Shown here piece by piece: positions 16,672 through 25,556 of a stretch of DNA of 64,000 nt. Within the stretch, counting starts at the first letter, position 1; each line of letters begins with the position of its first letter. A program made the position numbers and the translations under genes. The notes beneath the pieces are model-generated. The model ran no database searches and was not told the origin of the DNA. It saw only the letters and a program-made list of their open reading frames with translations. The DNA is from Corynebacterium halotolerans. GTDB lineage: Bacteria > Actinomycetota > Actinomycetes > Mycobacteriales > Mycobacteriaceae. The stretch spans positions 124,001 to 188,000 of the forward strand of contig NZ_JVMD01000020.1 in NCBI RefSeq assembly GCF_001056295.1, written 5' to 3'.

Positions 16672-16757
16672 GAACGCGCGCGAACGCGCACCTCGCCGAC
16701 GACGGACGGCGACGCCCCCGACCACCGCCCGAAGCGGCGGCCGGGAACCGGGAAAAG

Positions 16758-17975
16758 CTACACGACCTCGCCCTTGCCGACGGTGACGACGCCACCGGGG
16801 CTGATCTTGAAGCGCTCTGCATCGCGCTCGCGGTCGACGCCGATGATCTCGCCGTCGCTGACCACCACGTTCTTGTCCAGGATCGCGTGGCGCACCACGG
16901 CGCCGCGGCCGACGCGCACGCCCGGGAAGAGCACCGAGCCCTCCACCGTCGCGCCATCCTCGACGACGACGCCGGTGCTCAGCACCGAATTGCGCACGGT
17001 GCCACCGGAAATGATGGTGCCCGCGCCGACCATCGACGCCTGGGCGATGCCGCCCTGGACGAACTTCGCCGGCGGCAGGTTCTCGTCCGCGAAGGTGTGG
17101 ATCGGCCACTTCTTGTTGTAGAGGTTGAACACCGGGTGCACGGAGATCAGGTCCATGTTCGCCTCGTAGAAGGCGTCGATGGTGCCGACGTCGCGCCAGT
17201 AACCCTTGTCGCGCTCGGTCTCACCCGCGACGTAGTTGTCCTTGAAGTCGTAGACGTAGGCCTCGCCCTCGTTGACGAGCATCGGGATGATGTCGCCGCC
17301 CATGTCGTGGTTCGAGTCCTCGTTCTCCGAATCGCGCTTGATCGCCTCGATGAGCGCATCCGTGGTGAACACGTAGTTGCCCATGGACGCGAACGTCGCC
17401 TCCGGGTCATCCGGGGTGCCCGGCGGGTCGGCCGGCTTCTCCAGGAAGCTGGTGATCCGGTTGTTGTCGTCGGCGTCGATGCAGCCGAAGGCGTGGGCCT
17501 CGCTGCGCGGGACGCGGATGCCCGCGACGGTGACGCCGGCGCCGGACTCGATGTGCGCCTGGACCATCTGCTCCGGGTCCATGCGGTACACGTGGTCGGC
17601 GCCGAAGACGATGACGTACTCCGGGGACTCGTCGTACACGAGGTTCAGGGACTGCAGGATCGCGTCGGCCGAGCCGGTGAACCAGCGCTTGCCCAGTCGC
17701 TGCTGCGCCGGCACCGGGGTGACGTACTGGCCGGTGATGCCGGACAGCTGCCACGCCTGCGAGATATGGCGGTCGAGCGAATGGGACTTGTACTGGGTCA
17801 GCACGCAGATCTTCAGATAACCCGCGTTGACCAGATTCGACAGCACGAAGTCGATGAGGCGGTAGCTCCCGCCGAAGGGCACCGCGGGCTTCGCGCGGTC
17901 CGCGGTCAGCGGAAACAGGCGCTTGCCCTCGCCTCCGGCGAGAACGATGGACAGAACATTCGGTTGACTCCTCAC
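16758..17975 (-). CDS. glgC: Glucose-1-phosphate adenylyltransferase
   Basis: A 405-residue ADP-glucose pyrophosphorylase that makes ADP-glucose for alpha-glucan/glycogen synthesis. The N-terminal nucleotidyltransferase domain begins with [20 protein letters not shown] at about residue 12 and includes [11 protein letters not shown] (catalytic Asp) and EKPADPPG; the C-terminal left-handed beta-helix (about 300-405) closes the protein. The GTG at 17975 is preferred because the resulting N-terminus [16 protein letters not shown] aligns with family members and TAGGTT lies 7 nt upstream, a leaderless layout. It is divergently transcribed from glgA, as in C. glutamicum and mycobacteria. Confidence 0.95.
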   Translation of the reverse strand: MRSQPNVLSIVLAGGEGKRLFPLTADRAKPAVPFGGSYRLIDFVLSNLVNAGYLKICVLTQYKSHSLDRHISQAWQLSGITGQYVTPVPAQQRLGKRWFTGSADAILQSLNLVYDESPEYVIVFGADHVYRMDPEQMVQAHIESGAGVTVAGIRVPRSEAHAFGCIDADDNNRITSFLEKPADPPGTPDDPEATFASMGNYVFTTDALIEAIKRDSENEDSNHDMGGDIIPMLVNEGEAYVYDFKDNYVAGETERDKGYWRDVGTIDAFYEANMDLISVHPVFNLYNKKWPIHTFADENLPPAKFVQGGIAQASMVGAGTIISGGTVRNSVLSTGVVVEDGATVEGSVLFPGVRVGRGAVVRHAILDKNVVVSDGEIIGVDRERDAERFKISPGGVVTVGKGEVV

Positions 17976-17982
17976 GGGTTCC

Positions 17983-17988
17983 AACCTA
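17983..17988 (-). promoter_or_regulatory. Leaderless -10 box of glgC
   Basis: TAGGTT on the minus strand, 7 nt before the GTG at 17975. Confidence 0.55.
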
Positions 17989-18044
17989 TATGCGTTTTCG
18001 TTGGCCCGCTTCCGATGTGACTACCCCCGCGGCGGCACCTGCGG

Positions 18045-18054
18045 GCTTTGCGAC
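18045..18054 (-). repeat. Dispersed 10-mer GTCGCAAAGC in the glgC/glgA divergent region
   Basis: An exact copy in the promoter region shared by glgC and glgA. Confidence 0.7.
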
Positions 18055-18145
18055 GGCGGCCCGTGAGGCGGTTCGCGCGCCCCTTCGGGCACGCTCCGCC
18101 CCGCCCCCGCGGTTGCGGCCCCCGGCCAAGCCCCGGGAATGCGGA

Positions 18146-18151
18146 TACGCT
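18146..18151 (+). promoter_or_regulatory. Leaderless -10 box of glgA
   Basis: TACGCT, 7 nt, then the ATG at 18159. Confidence 0.55.
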
Positions 18152-18158
18152 GGTGACC

Positions 18159-19355
18159 ATGCGAGTTGCGATGATGACCCGAGAGTATCCCCCGGAAATC
18201 TACGGCGGCGCAGGCGTGCACGTCACCGAGTTGACGCGCTTCATGCGCGGGCTCGACGGCGTGGAGGTCGACGTCCATTGCATGGGCTCCCCGCGCGACG
18301 AGGAAGGGTGCTTCGTCCACGGCGTCGACCCCGAACTCGCGGACGCGAACCCGGCCGTCAAGACGCTGTCGACCGGGCTGCGCATGGCCGACGCCGCGGC
18401 GGCCACCGACATTCAGGTCGTCCATTCCCACACCTGGTACTCGGGCCTCGGCGGGCATCTGACCGGCAAGCTCAAGGGCATCCCGCACATCGCGACGGCC
18501 CATTCGCTGGAGCCGCACCGCCCGTGGAAGCGCGAGCAGCTCGGCGGCGGCTACGACGTGTCGTCGTGGTCGGAGAAGAACACCATGGAGTACGCCGACG
18601 GCGTCATCGCGGTGTCGGCGCGCATGAAGGACGCCATCCTGGACGCGTACCCGCGCATCGAGCCGGACCGCGTGCACGTGGTGCTCAACGGCATCGACAC
18701 GGAGCTGTGGCACCCGCGCCCGACGTGGGAGGAGTCGAAGGAGGCCAACGGCTGGTCGGTGCTGGAGGAGCTCGGCGTCGGTCCGTCGCGCCCGATGGTG
18801 GCGTTCGTCGGCCGCATCACCCGCCAGAAGGGCGTGGCCCACCTGGTCAAGGCGGCGTCGCAGTTCGACGATGGCGTGCAGCTGGTGCTGTGCGCGGGCG
18901 CCCCGGACACCCCGGAGATCGCGGCGGAGACCGAGCAGCTGGTCACGGATCTGCAGGCGGAGCGCGACGGCGTGTTCTGGGTGCAGGACATGCTGCCGAA
19001 GGAGAAGATCCAGGAGATCCTCACGGCCGCGGATTCCTTCGTGTGCCCGTCGATCTACGAGCCGCTGGGCATCGTGAACCTGGAGGCCATGGCGTGCGGC
19101 ACCGCGGTGGTGGCGTCGGACGTCGGCGGCATCCCGGAGGTCGTCGTCGACGGCGAGACCGGCACGCTGGTCCACTACGACGAGTCCGACCCGTCCGGTT
19201 TCGAGGCCGGCATCGCCGCCGCGGTGAACAAGATGGTCGCCGACCGCGGGGCGGCGAAGAAGATCGGCGAGGCCGGCAAGCAGCGCGCGATCGACGTCTT
19301 CAGCTGGGAGAACATCGCCCGGGAGACCGTCGAGGTCTACAAGAGCCTGATGTAG
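18159..19355 (+). CDS. glgA: Glycogen synthase / alpha-maltose-1-phosphate synthase (GT4)
   Basis: A 398-residue GT-B glycosyltransferase of the actinobacterial GlgA type. The N-terminal domain opens with MMTREYPPEIYGGAGVHVTEL, and the C-terminal domain has AFVGRITRQKGVAHLV at about 230 and the EX7E-type segment CPSIYEPLGIVNLEAMACG at about 305-323. Orthologues at this locus in mycobacteria (GlgM) use ADP-glucose and glucose-1-phosphate to make maltose-1-phosphate, feeding the GlgE pathway, so either glycogen elongation or maltose-1-phosphate synthesis is possible. Pairing with glgC supplies ADP-glucose. Confidence 0.93.
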   Translation: MRVAMMTREYPPEIYGGAGVHVTELTRFMRGLDGVEVDVHCMGSPRDEEGCFVHGVDPELADANPAVKTLSTGLRMADAAAATDIQVVHSHTWYSGLGGHLTGKLKGIPHIATAHSLEPHRPWKREQLGGGYDVSSWSEKNTMEYADGVIAVSARMKDAILDAYPRIEPDRVHVVLNGIDTELWHPRPTWEESKEANGWSVLEELGVGPSRPMVAFVGRITRQKGVAHLVKAASQFDDGVQLVLCAGAPDTPEIAAETEQLVTDLQAERDGVFWVQDMLPKEKIQEILTAADSFVCPSIYEPLGIVNLEAMACGTAVVASDVGGIPEVVVDGETGTLVHYDESDPSGFEAGIAAAVNKMVADRGAAKKIGEAGKQRAIDVFSWENIARETVEVYKSLM

Positions 19356-19368
19356 GCCGTCCCTCCCC

Positions 19369-19869
19369 ATGTCCCCGCAATTCCCCGCACGAGCCGCGGC
19401 CACCTTCGTCTACGACGGCGGCTGCGGTTTCTGCGCGCGTGCGGCACGGGCCCTGGGCCGGATCACGGTCGCCGGCGCACCGGGTCCGCGTTCGCTTGAC
19501 GACGTCCCCGCCCCCTCCCTCAACATCGCCTCGTCGTGGGATTACCCGTTCGAGGAGGCCGGCGTGGACGCCGCCCTCATCGAGCGGCACGCGCTTTACG
19601 TGGAAGAACGCGACGTGGCGGCCGGCGCGAGCGCGGGCGCGGAGAACGACACCGCGCACGCGCCACCGTTCGTCGCGCTGGGCCACGAAGCCATCGGCCA
19701 CGCCCTGCGCGACCACGGGCGCACCCGCCGGTGGCGCCTCGCCGGCTCGGTCCTGCTCAACCCGCTGGTGCGCGCCCCCGCGTCCATCGTCTACCGGCTC
19801 ATCGCAAACAACAGGGTCGCCGCATCACGGGTGACGGAGGCCGTCGTAAAGCGAACGCGGCGGCGCTAG
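19369..19869 (+). CDS. DCC-family (DUF393) thiol-disulfide oxidoreductase-like protein
   Basis: A 166-residue protein of the DCC/DUF393 family, named for an Asp-Cys-Cys pattern and predicted to have a thioredoxin-like fold. The motif is YDGGCGFCARAARALG at about residues 15-30, with the C-X2-C pair intact. The C-terminal part is basic and may be membrane-peripheral. It carries two dispersed 10-mer copies (19494-19503 minus, 19843-19852 plus), the second within ten codons of the stop. It lies 13 bp after glgA and 10 bp before the acetolactate decarboxylase gene, though that gene has its own -10 box. Substrate unknown. Confidence 0.8.
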   Translation: MSPQFPARAAATFVYDGGCGFCARAARALGRITVAGAPGPRSLDDVPAPSLNIASSWDYPFEEAGVDAALIERHALYVEERDVAAGASAGAENDTAHAPPFVALGHEAIGHALRDHGRTRRWRLAGSVLLNPLVRAPASIVYRLIANNRVAASRVTEAVVKRTRRR

Positions 19870-19872
19870 CCT
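19867..19872 (+). promoter_or_regulatory. Leaderless -10 box of budA
   Basis: TAGCCT overlaps the stop codon of the DCC gene and ends 7 nt before the GTG at 19880. Confidence 0.6.
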
Positions 19873-19879
19873 GGGAACC

Positions 19880-20647
19880 GTGACCACCGACGCGAACCCC
19901 GCCCGCGGCAACCACCCCGCGGACCTGCCCACCACCCGACACACCTTCTTCCAGGCGTCGCTGATGACGGCCCTGCTCGACGGCATCTACGACGGCGAAA
20001 TGTCCATCGGCGAGCTGCTGGGCAAGGGCAACTTCGGCATCGGCACCTTCGACGGCCTCGACGGGGAAATGGTGATCATCGACGGCGTGTGCTGGCAGCT
20101 GCGCGGCGACGGCTCCGCGACCAGGGCCTCCATGAACCAGAAGACGCCCTACGCCGTGGTGACCAACTTCGTGCCGCACATCGTCCGAGACGCCCCCGCC
20201 GACACCGTGCGCGCCGACATCACCCCGTTCATCGACGCCGCCGTGCCCAGCGCCAACTACATGTACGCGCTGCGGATCACCGGCGAGTTCGAATGGGTGA
20301 AGACGCGGACCGTCGTCAAGCAGACCCGCCCCTACCCCAAGATGGTCGAGGCGACCGAGGCCGACGAATCCGTCGACTTCGAGAACGTCCGCGGCGTCAT
20401 CGCCGGGTTCCGCACGCCCGTGTACGAAAAGGGCATCTCCGTGCCCGGCTGCCACGTGCACTTCATCGACGACGCCCGCACCGGCGGCGGGCACGTGCTC
20501 GACTTCAAGCTGAAGAGCGGCGTCATCGAAATCTGCCCCGGCACCGACCTGCAGCTGCGGCTGCCGCTGTCCGAGGAATTCTCCGGCGCGCAGCTGGCGC
20601 CCGAGGACCTGGACGCGCAGATCCACGCCACCGAAGTCAAGGGCTGA
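19880..20647 (+). CDS. budA: Alpha-acetolactate decarboxylase
   Basis: A 255-residue zinc enzyme converting (S)-2-acetolactate to (R)-acetoin in the butanediol/acetoin overflow pathway. The N-terminus HTFFQASLMTALLDGIYDGE and TFDGLDGEMVIIDG are family hallmarks. The zinc ligands are His192 and His194 (GCHVHFIDD) and His205 (TGGGHVLDF). Length and motifs are canonical, so it should be active and cytosolic. No acetolactate synthase or butanediol dehydrogenase gene is adjacent, so acetolactate presumably comes from branched-chain amino-acid synthesis. It is followed after 4 bp by a sucrose-hydrolase gene, suggesting a carbohydrate-overflow context. Confidence 0.93.
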   Translation: MTTDANPARGNHPADLPTTRHTFFQASLMTALLDGIYDGEMSIGELLGKGNFGIGTFDGLDGEMVIIDGVCWQLRGDGSATRASMNQKTPYAVVTNFVPHIVRDAPADTVRADITPFIDAAVPSANYMYALRITGEFEWVKTRTVVKQTRPYPKMVEATEADESVDFENVRGVIAGFRTPVYEKGISVPGCHVHFIDDARTGGGHVLDFKLKSGVIEICPGTDLQLRLPLSEEFSGAQLAPEDLDAQIHATEVKG

Positions 20648-20651
20648 CGCG

Positions 20652-22436
20652 GTGGCGGCGAACCGGACGCACCGCCCCGCGTTCCACCTCACGCCCGAGC
20701 GGGGCCGGCTCAACGACCCGAACGGGCTGGTCCGGCTGGGCGGGACGTGGCACGTGTTCTACCAGCTCGACCCCGGTTTCCCGCGGGCGCCGCGGCGCAC
20801 CGGCTGGGGGTACGCGACGTCGGAGGACCTGCTGACGTGGCGCCACCGCCCGCAGGCGCTCCACCCCGACGACGACTACGACGCCGACGGCTGCTACTCC
20901 GGCGGTGCCGTCCCGCCGCAGGAGCCCGGCGGGCCCGTCGAGCTGTTCTACACAGGGAACCTGCCGGCGCCCGAGGAGTACGGGGGCTGCGGGGCGACCG
21001 GCGAGGCCGGGGAGGCCGGGGACGCCGCAGGCGATGTGAGGGCGCCCCTCGCCGCCGACCGTCTGCGCGAGGAGTTCCCCGATGGCATTCCCGTCGGTCA
21101 CGTCTGGGGCGCGACGCAGAATCTGGCGACGGCCGACGTGCTTCCCGACGGGTCGCTCGCCGAACCCGTAAAACATCCCGGAAATCCGCTGATCCCCGGG
21201 CCGCCGCCGGGGATCACCGCGCATTACCGCGACCCGATTGTCACCGAGGATCCCGATCACCCCGGCGTGTGGCGGATGATCCTCGGCGCCCGCACCGACG
21301 ACGACCGCGGCACCGCAATCGTGCATTTTTCGCGGGATCGCCGCACGTGGGATGCGGGCCGCGAGCTGCTCATCGACGGCCCGTCGCCGGGCGGCTACAT
21401 GTGGGAATGCCCGAATCTGCTGCGCATGACGGATGCGTCGACCGGCGAGGATGCCGACGTCCTGATCCTGTCGCCCCAGGGCATCCGCGCCGACTCCGGC
21501 GATCCGCTGCGCAATCGCTACCAGTGCGGGTACGTGGTCGGGCACGTCGAGGCGCCCGAATCTCCCGCCGATCCCCTTGTTTTCCGCGTGACCACGCCTT
21601 TCACGGAGTTCGACCACGGCTTCGAGTTCTACGCGCCGCAGATTTTCGCCGCTGGGGACGACGGCGACTCAGGCAACTCCGCTGCGTCGTCGTCGCCAAG
21701 CGGCCCGGGTGCCGCAGAAAGCTCGGGCAAATCCGCTGCGTCGTCGTCGCCAAGCGGCCCGGTCATGCTCGGTTGGATGGGCATGCCGGAGGAGGACGAT
21801 CACCCTTCCGTCGTCGCGGAGGGTTGGGTCCATTGCCTGACGTTCGCCCGCGAGCTTGCACTTCACGACGGCCGCCTCCTCCAATCCCCCATCCTCCCTC
21901 CGGCCGAGGAGCTGCCCGAGGTCGGCGACGGTCACATCGGCGGAGTCTTCCGGGTGCGGCTCGAGGGCGACGGGATCGTGGAGCTTTACGACGCCGACCG
22001 ACTCGCCGATTCACCAGACACCTCGGAGTCGGCCGTTCATGGACTCGCCGAAAACGACAACCGCGCCGCCGATTCACGCGGCACCTCGAATTCGACCCCA
22101 CACGGAACCGTCGAAGGCACCACCTGCGACAACACCGGCGAAACGCCGCTGGTCACGGTGTCGTTGACCGGTGATCGCGTGACCGTGACGCGCAGCGATG
22201 CCGCCGCCCCCAACCATTTCGGCGATCAGCGCGCCACGACGTTGCGGCCCACCGAAGCGGCGAACGGAGCCGACGTTGCCGGCGGCCATCGCCTCGATGT
22301 CGTCGTTGATCGGTCGGCGATCGAGATCATCGCCGACGACGGTGCCGGCGTCTTCTCGCTCCGCGCGTTCACGGGCGGCGGGGGAGGTTGGGCGGTCCGG
22401 CGGCGTTCGTGTCATTCGGTCGACACTCCCGAGTAG
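20652..22436 (+). CDS. GH32 beta-fructosidase (sucrose/sucrose-6-phosphate hydrolase)
   Basis: A 594-residue glycoside hydrolase family 32 enzyme cleaving sucrose, sucrose-6-phosphate or fructans. The nucleophile is Asp22 in RLNDPNGLVRLGG, the transition-state Asp is in AHYRDPIV and the acid/base Glu in MWECPNLLR, so the five-bladed propeller active site is complete. No signal peptide is seen, so the enzyme is intracellular. It is longer than typical 450-500-residue homologues because of low-complexity insertions, including two copies of SAASSSPSGP near residue 350 and a Thr/Asn/Asp-rich stretch near 470. The GTG at 20652 is 4 bp after budA. The last 11 codons and stop lie inside the first copy of the downstream repeat array. 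Confidence 0.9.
   Translation: MAANRTHRPAFHLTPERGRLNDPNGLVRLGGTWHVFYQLDPGFPRAPRRTGWGYATSEDLLTWRHRPQALHPDDDYDADGCYSGGAVPPQEPGGPVELFYTGNLPAPEEYGGCGATGEAGEAGDAAGDVRAPLAADRLREEFPDGIPVGHVWGATQNLATADVLPDGSLAEPVKHPGNPLIPGPPPGITAHYRDPIVTEDPDHPGVWRMILGARTDDDRGTAIVHFSRDRRTWDAGRELLIDGPSPGGYMWECPNLLRMTDASTGEDADVLILSPQGIRADSGDPLRNRYQCGYVVGHVEAPESPADPLVFRVTTPFTEFDHGFEFYAPQIFAAGDDGDSGNSAASSSPSGPGAAESSGKSAASSSPSGPVMLGWMGMPEEDDHPSVVAEGWVHCLTFARELALHDGRLLQSPILPPAEELPEVGDGHIGGVFRVRLEGDGIVELYDADRLADSPDTSESAVHGLAENDNRAADSRGTSNSTPHGTVEGTTCDNTGETPLVTVSLTGDRVTVTRSDAAAPNHFGDQRATTLRPTEAANGADVAGGHRLDVVVDRSAIEIIADDGAGVFSLRAFTGGGGGWAVRRRSCHSVDTPE
21672..21762 (+). repeat. In-frame tandem duplication inside the GH32 gene
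   Basis: TCCGCTGCGTCGTCGTCGCC followed by AAGCGGCCC occurs twice, 54 bp apart, encoding two SAASSSPSGP segments. Each copy includes GTCGCCAAGC, a relative of the dispersed 10-mer. Confidence 0.75.
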
Positions 22437-22500
22437 CACACTCGACCACCAGCCGTTTCCCCAACGCCATTCGCGGACCGTTGATCAAATGACACGACGC
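22403..22500. repeat. Repeat array, copy 1
   Basis: A unit of about 105 bp with inverted ends (TCGTGTCATT near 22407 and AATGACACGA near 22489). It begins in the GH32 coding region and includes its TAG stop, so this copy supplies the gene's C-terminus. Confidence 0.8.
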
Positions 22501-22650
22501 CTCCTCGGGACGGCCGTAAACCCACCCGCAATGGGGCCAACCGCCGACCCCAAGCCTCCGGTCGACACTTGCCGGACGTAAACCCACCTCGGATGTGGCC
22601 AACCCCCGAACCCTCGCCCGCCTTCGGCAATCCCCGACCCTCATCCCGCA

Positions 22651-22757
22651 GCGTTCGTGTCATTCGGTCAACACTCCCGAGTAGCACACTCGACCACCAG
22701 CCGTTTCCCCAACGCCATTCGCGGACCGTCGATCAAATGACACGACGCCCCCTCGGG
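22651..22757. repeat. Repeat array, copy 2
   Basis: A near-identical copy of the 22403 unit, shifted by 248 bp and non-coding. Differences are a few point substitutions, such as GGTCGACA to GGTCAACA. Confidence 0.8.
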
Positions 22758-22836
22758 CCGGCCGCTAACCCACCCGCAATGGGGCCAATCGCCGAACCCT
22801 CGCCCGCCGCCGACACTCCTCGACCGCAATTCCGCG

Positions 22837-22855
22837 GCGTTCGTGTCATTCGGTC
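22837..22855. repeat. Repeat array, truncated copy 3
   Basis: Only the left end, GCGTTCGTGTCATTCGGTC, is present before unrelated sequence resumes. Confidence 0.7.
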
Positions 22856-23047
22856 GGGGTATGCGGGTGGGAGGTGTCGCAAACTGCTACCACCGCGCCG
22901 CAAACCCGCAGGTCGGGGTTTTGAGTGGCCCGAAAATGTGCACTTTCCGACGCCCACCCGGGCGTGGAAGGGCCGGGCGCACCTGGTCGGCCGGAACGCG
23001 CCAGCCGGGCATGCAGAGGCCGTCGCCCCACCCCGAAAACGACGAAA

Positions 23048-23072
23048 CGGCCGCCCACGAGGAGGGCGGCCG
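23048..23072 (-). terminator. Terminator of the RlmA-like methyltransferase gene
   Basis: Perfect 9-bp arms CGGCCGCCC and GGGCGGCCG around a 7-nt loop, followed on the minus strand by the T-rich TTTCGTCGTTTT. Confidence 0.8.
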
Positions 23073-23081
23073 TCGTCAAGC
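23072..23081 (+). repeat. Dispersed 10-mer GTCGTCAAGC abutting a terminator
   Basis: An exact copy sharing its first base with the terminator stem that ends at 23072. Confidence 0.7.
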
Positions 23082-23093
23082 GAAAACCGGGCG

Positions 23094-23966
<873 letters not shown>

Positions 23967-24196
23967 CCTGGTTCCTCCTCGGAAATCGGGCGAACCGGCG
24001 GCGATGACCGCGGTCGCCGGTGAATGGTGGCCAATCCTACCGGGCGCGCCCCCGCCCGCGGCCCCCGGCCCCCTCCATCGGGTCCGGCAAACGGGCCGGT
24101 CGGAAGGGTCGGGCATGCGGGGCGGGACAGACTTCCCGGCCAGGCCGTCCGGCCAAACCGGCCGGGCCACCCCGCCTCTCCCCACGCAAACGCAAC
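23967..24196. other. Intergenic region upstream of the RlmA-like gene
   Basis: It holds the ribosome-binding site of the RlmA-like gene and G/C-rich inverted repeats such as CGGCCAGGCCGTCCGGCC. No gene seen. Confidence 0.5.
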
Positions 24197-24223
24197 GCCC
24201 CGCCGACATTTCGTCGGCGGGGC
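24197..24223 (-). terminator. Terminator downstream of the DUF3117 gene
   Basis: A perfect 11-bp stem GCCCCGCCGAC / GTCGGCGGGGC with a 5-nt ATTTC loop; the minus-strand continuation is GTTGCGTTTGCG. Confidence 0.7.
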
Positions 24224-24287
24224 ACGGCGAACATCGGCCGGGTCCTCGGGTGGCGGGGCTCCCGGCGCGATCGAAGATCGTCCGGGG

Positions 24288-24455
24288 CTACTGCCCGACG
24301 GCGCTGAGGGCGGCGCCGAGCTCGGCGGCCTCCTCCGGCGTCAGCTCCACCACCAGGCGCCCGCCGCCGTCCGCGGGAACGCGCATCACGATCTTCTTGC
24401 CCTCCTTCACGGCCTCCAGCGGGCCATCTCCGGTGCGGGGCTTCATCGCTGCCAT
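24288..24455 (-). CDS. DUF3117 small conserved actinobacterial protein
   Basis: A 55-residue protein matching the DUF3117 family almost end to end: MAAMKPRTGDGPLE ... KIVMRVPADGGGRLVVELTP ... AAELGAAL. It is near-universal in mycobacteria and corynebacteria (Rv1211-type) and its function is unknown. The ATG at 24455 has GAGGAG about 7 nt upstream. As in mycobacteria it lies between the gpgS/folP2 group and the glucan genes. The compact beta-strand/helix pattern and lack of Cys suggest a small cytosolic domain. Confidence 0.9.
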   Translation of the reverse strand: MAAMKPRTGDGPLEAVKEGKKIVMRVPADGGGRLVVELTPEEAAELGAALSAVGQ

Positions 24456-24465
24456 GTGGTTCTCC

Positions 24466-24648
24466 TCATTCGCGAAAATGCATGGGCGGCTCATCGTCGA
24501 TGCCGCGCCTGTGTGTCCATGATACGCGCTTTCGCACCGCCGGGGGCCGTTCCGGACCATTCGGCAACCGGGACAGCACCACGGAGAACAGGCCCCAGAA
24601 CATGGGAATGAGCAGCACATATAGGGTGAACGCGAGCGCTTGGATCAT
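24466..24648 (-). CDS. Small membrane protein coupled to gpgS
   Basis: A 60-residue protein with one hydrophobic segment at residues 4-28 (ALAFTLYVLLIPMFWGLFSVVL) and a basic, Pro-rich cytoplasmic tail. Its ATG overlaps the gpgS stop codon in ATGA, so translation is coupled to GpgS. Mycobacteria carry a larger unknown protein at this position (Rv1209), which may be the counterpart; sequence similarity cannot be judged here. A role near the membrane in glucosylglycerate/methylglucose lipopolysaccharide synthesis is inference from coupling only. Confidence 0.65.
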   Translation of the reverse strand: MIQALAFTLYVLLIPMFWGLFSVVLSRLPNGPERPPAVRKRVSWTHRRGIDDEPPMHFRE

Positions 24649-25556
24649 TGTTTCATAACCTCTCCCGGAGCGCCCGCGCCGAGCACCCGCGCCAGCGGCG
24701 GGCGGTCGTCCGGCAGATCCTCCGCGGTCGCGGGCTCCAGGCCGATTTTGCGCAGCAACGTCGCCGACACGTCGACGGCCATCGGGCCGAGCTGCCCCAG
24801 CGGCCGGTTGCGGTGGGCGCGCACGCCCAGGTCGACCTCGTGGATGGTTTCGGCGCCCCACCGGTCGGCGACGTCGACGAGCAGGCCGATCTCGACGCCG
24901 TACCGCGCAGCGAACGGCAGTTCCATCAGGTCGGCGCGGCGGGCGGCGTATTCGCCGGACAGCGGTTGGCGGATCACGGCGAGGTCGGGCCGGAAGGCGG
25001 CGAGCAGCGGCCGGGCGGTCAGTTCGGTGACGCGCCCGCCGCCGACGTCGCCCGGGGTGTCGCGGCGGTAGTGACCCTTGACCAGCCGCACGTCGTCGCC
25101 GTTCAGCAGGGGCGCCACCAGCGAGGGCACGAACGTCGGCGACGGGTCGCGCAGGTCGGCGTCGAGGAACACCACGATGTCGCCGCGCGCCGCCGCGACG
25201 CCGCGCCACATCGCCTCTCCCTTACCCGGCCGCGTGGGCACGCCGGGCAGGGCGTCGGCCCAGTTGACCACGCGCGCGCCGGCGGCCGCGGCGACCTCGG
25301 CGGTGCGGTCGGACGAATCGGAATCGACCACGATGATCTCGTCGACGATCCCGGCCGCCAGGCTCGGCAGCACCGACTCGACCACGGCGCCGACGGTCGC
25401 TTCCTCGTCGAGGGCCGGCAGGATCACGGATACGGTGGGCCGCTTGACGACGCCCGCGTCCCCACCGTCCGCCGTCCCCGTCGCGGCTCCCGAACCGACG
25501 CCCGTCGCGCCGTCCCCCGCGCCGCTGACGCCGCTCACGCCCCTCACGCCGCTCAT
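24645..25556 (-). CDS. gpgS: Glucosyl-3-phosphoglycerate synthase (GT81)
   Basis: A 303-residue retaining GT-A glycosyltransferase making glucosyl-3-phosphoglycerate from UDP/ADP-glucose and 3-phosphoglycerate, the first step to glucosylglycerate and polymethylated polysaccharides. Residues 1-38 are a low-complexity Gly/Ala/Thr leader not typical of the core. The catalytic domain starts VSVILPALDEE at 42. The metal/nucleotide motif DSDSSDRT is at 78-85, PGKGEAMW at 110-117, DAD at 132-134, and YGVEIGLLVDV/HEVDLGVRAHRNR toward the C-terminus. Start and stop both overlap neighbours by 4 nt (folP2 upstream, small membrane protein downstream). A dispersed 10-mer (25442-25451) lies at the leader/core junction. 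Confidence 0.93.
   Translation of the reverse strand: MSGVRGVSGVSGAGDGATGVGSGAATGTADGGDAGVVKRPTVSVILPALDEEATVGAVVESVLPSLAAGIVDEIIVVDSDSSDRTAEVAAAAGARVVNWADALPGVPTRPGKGEAMWRGVAAARGDIVVFLDADLRDPSPTFVPSLVAPLLNGDDVRLVKGHYRRDTPGDVGGGRVTELTARPLLAAFRPDLAVIRQPLSGEYAARRADLMELPFAARYGVEIGLLVDVADRWGAETIHEVDLGVRAHRNRPLGQLGPMAVDVSATLLRKIGLEPATAEDLPDDRPPLARVLGAGAPGEVMKQ

Larger units (their letters stand above)
16410..16757. other. Intergenic region between PfpI and glgC
   Basis: This 348-bp gap holds the upstream region of the PfpI gene, a glgC terminator hairpin (16581-16611) and one exact dispersed 10-mer (16662-16671). I see no convincing gene. Confidence 0.7.
22437..23047. other. Non-coding 0.6-kb region after the GH32 gene
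   Basis: It contains repeat copies 2 and 3 plus three related blocks reading ACCCACC(C/T)(G/C) ... TGGGGCCAA or GTGGCCAA at about 22519, 22581 and 22767. I find no credible gene; open frames here follow the repeats and have no ribosome-binding sites. Confidence 0.65.

Noticed and set aside
22403..22857. CRISPR-like array
   Set aside because: Units of about 105 bp, only two full copies, spacers of unequal length that include related blocks, and no cas genes.
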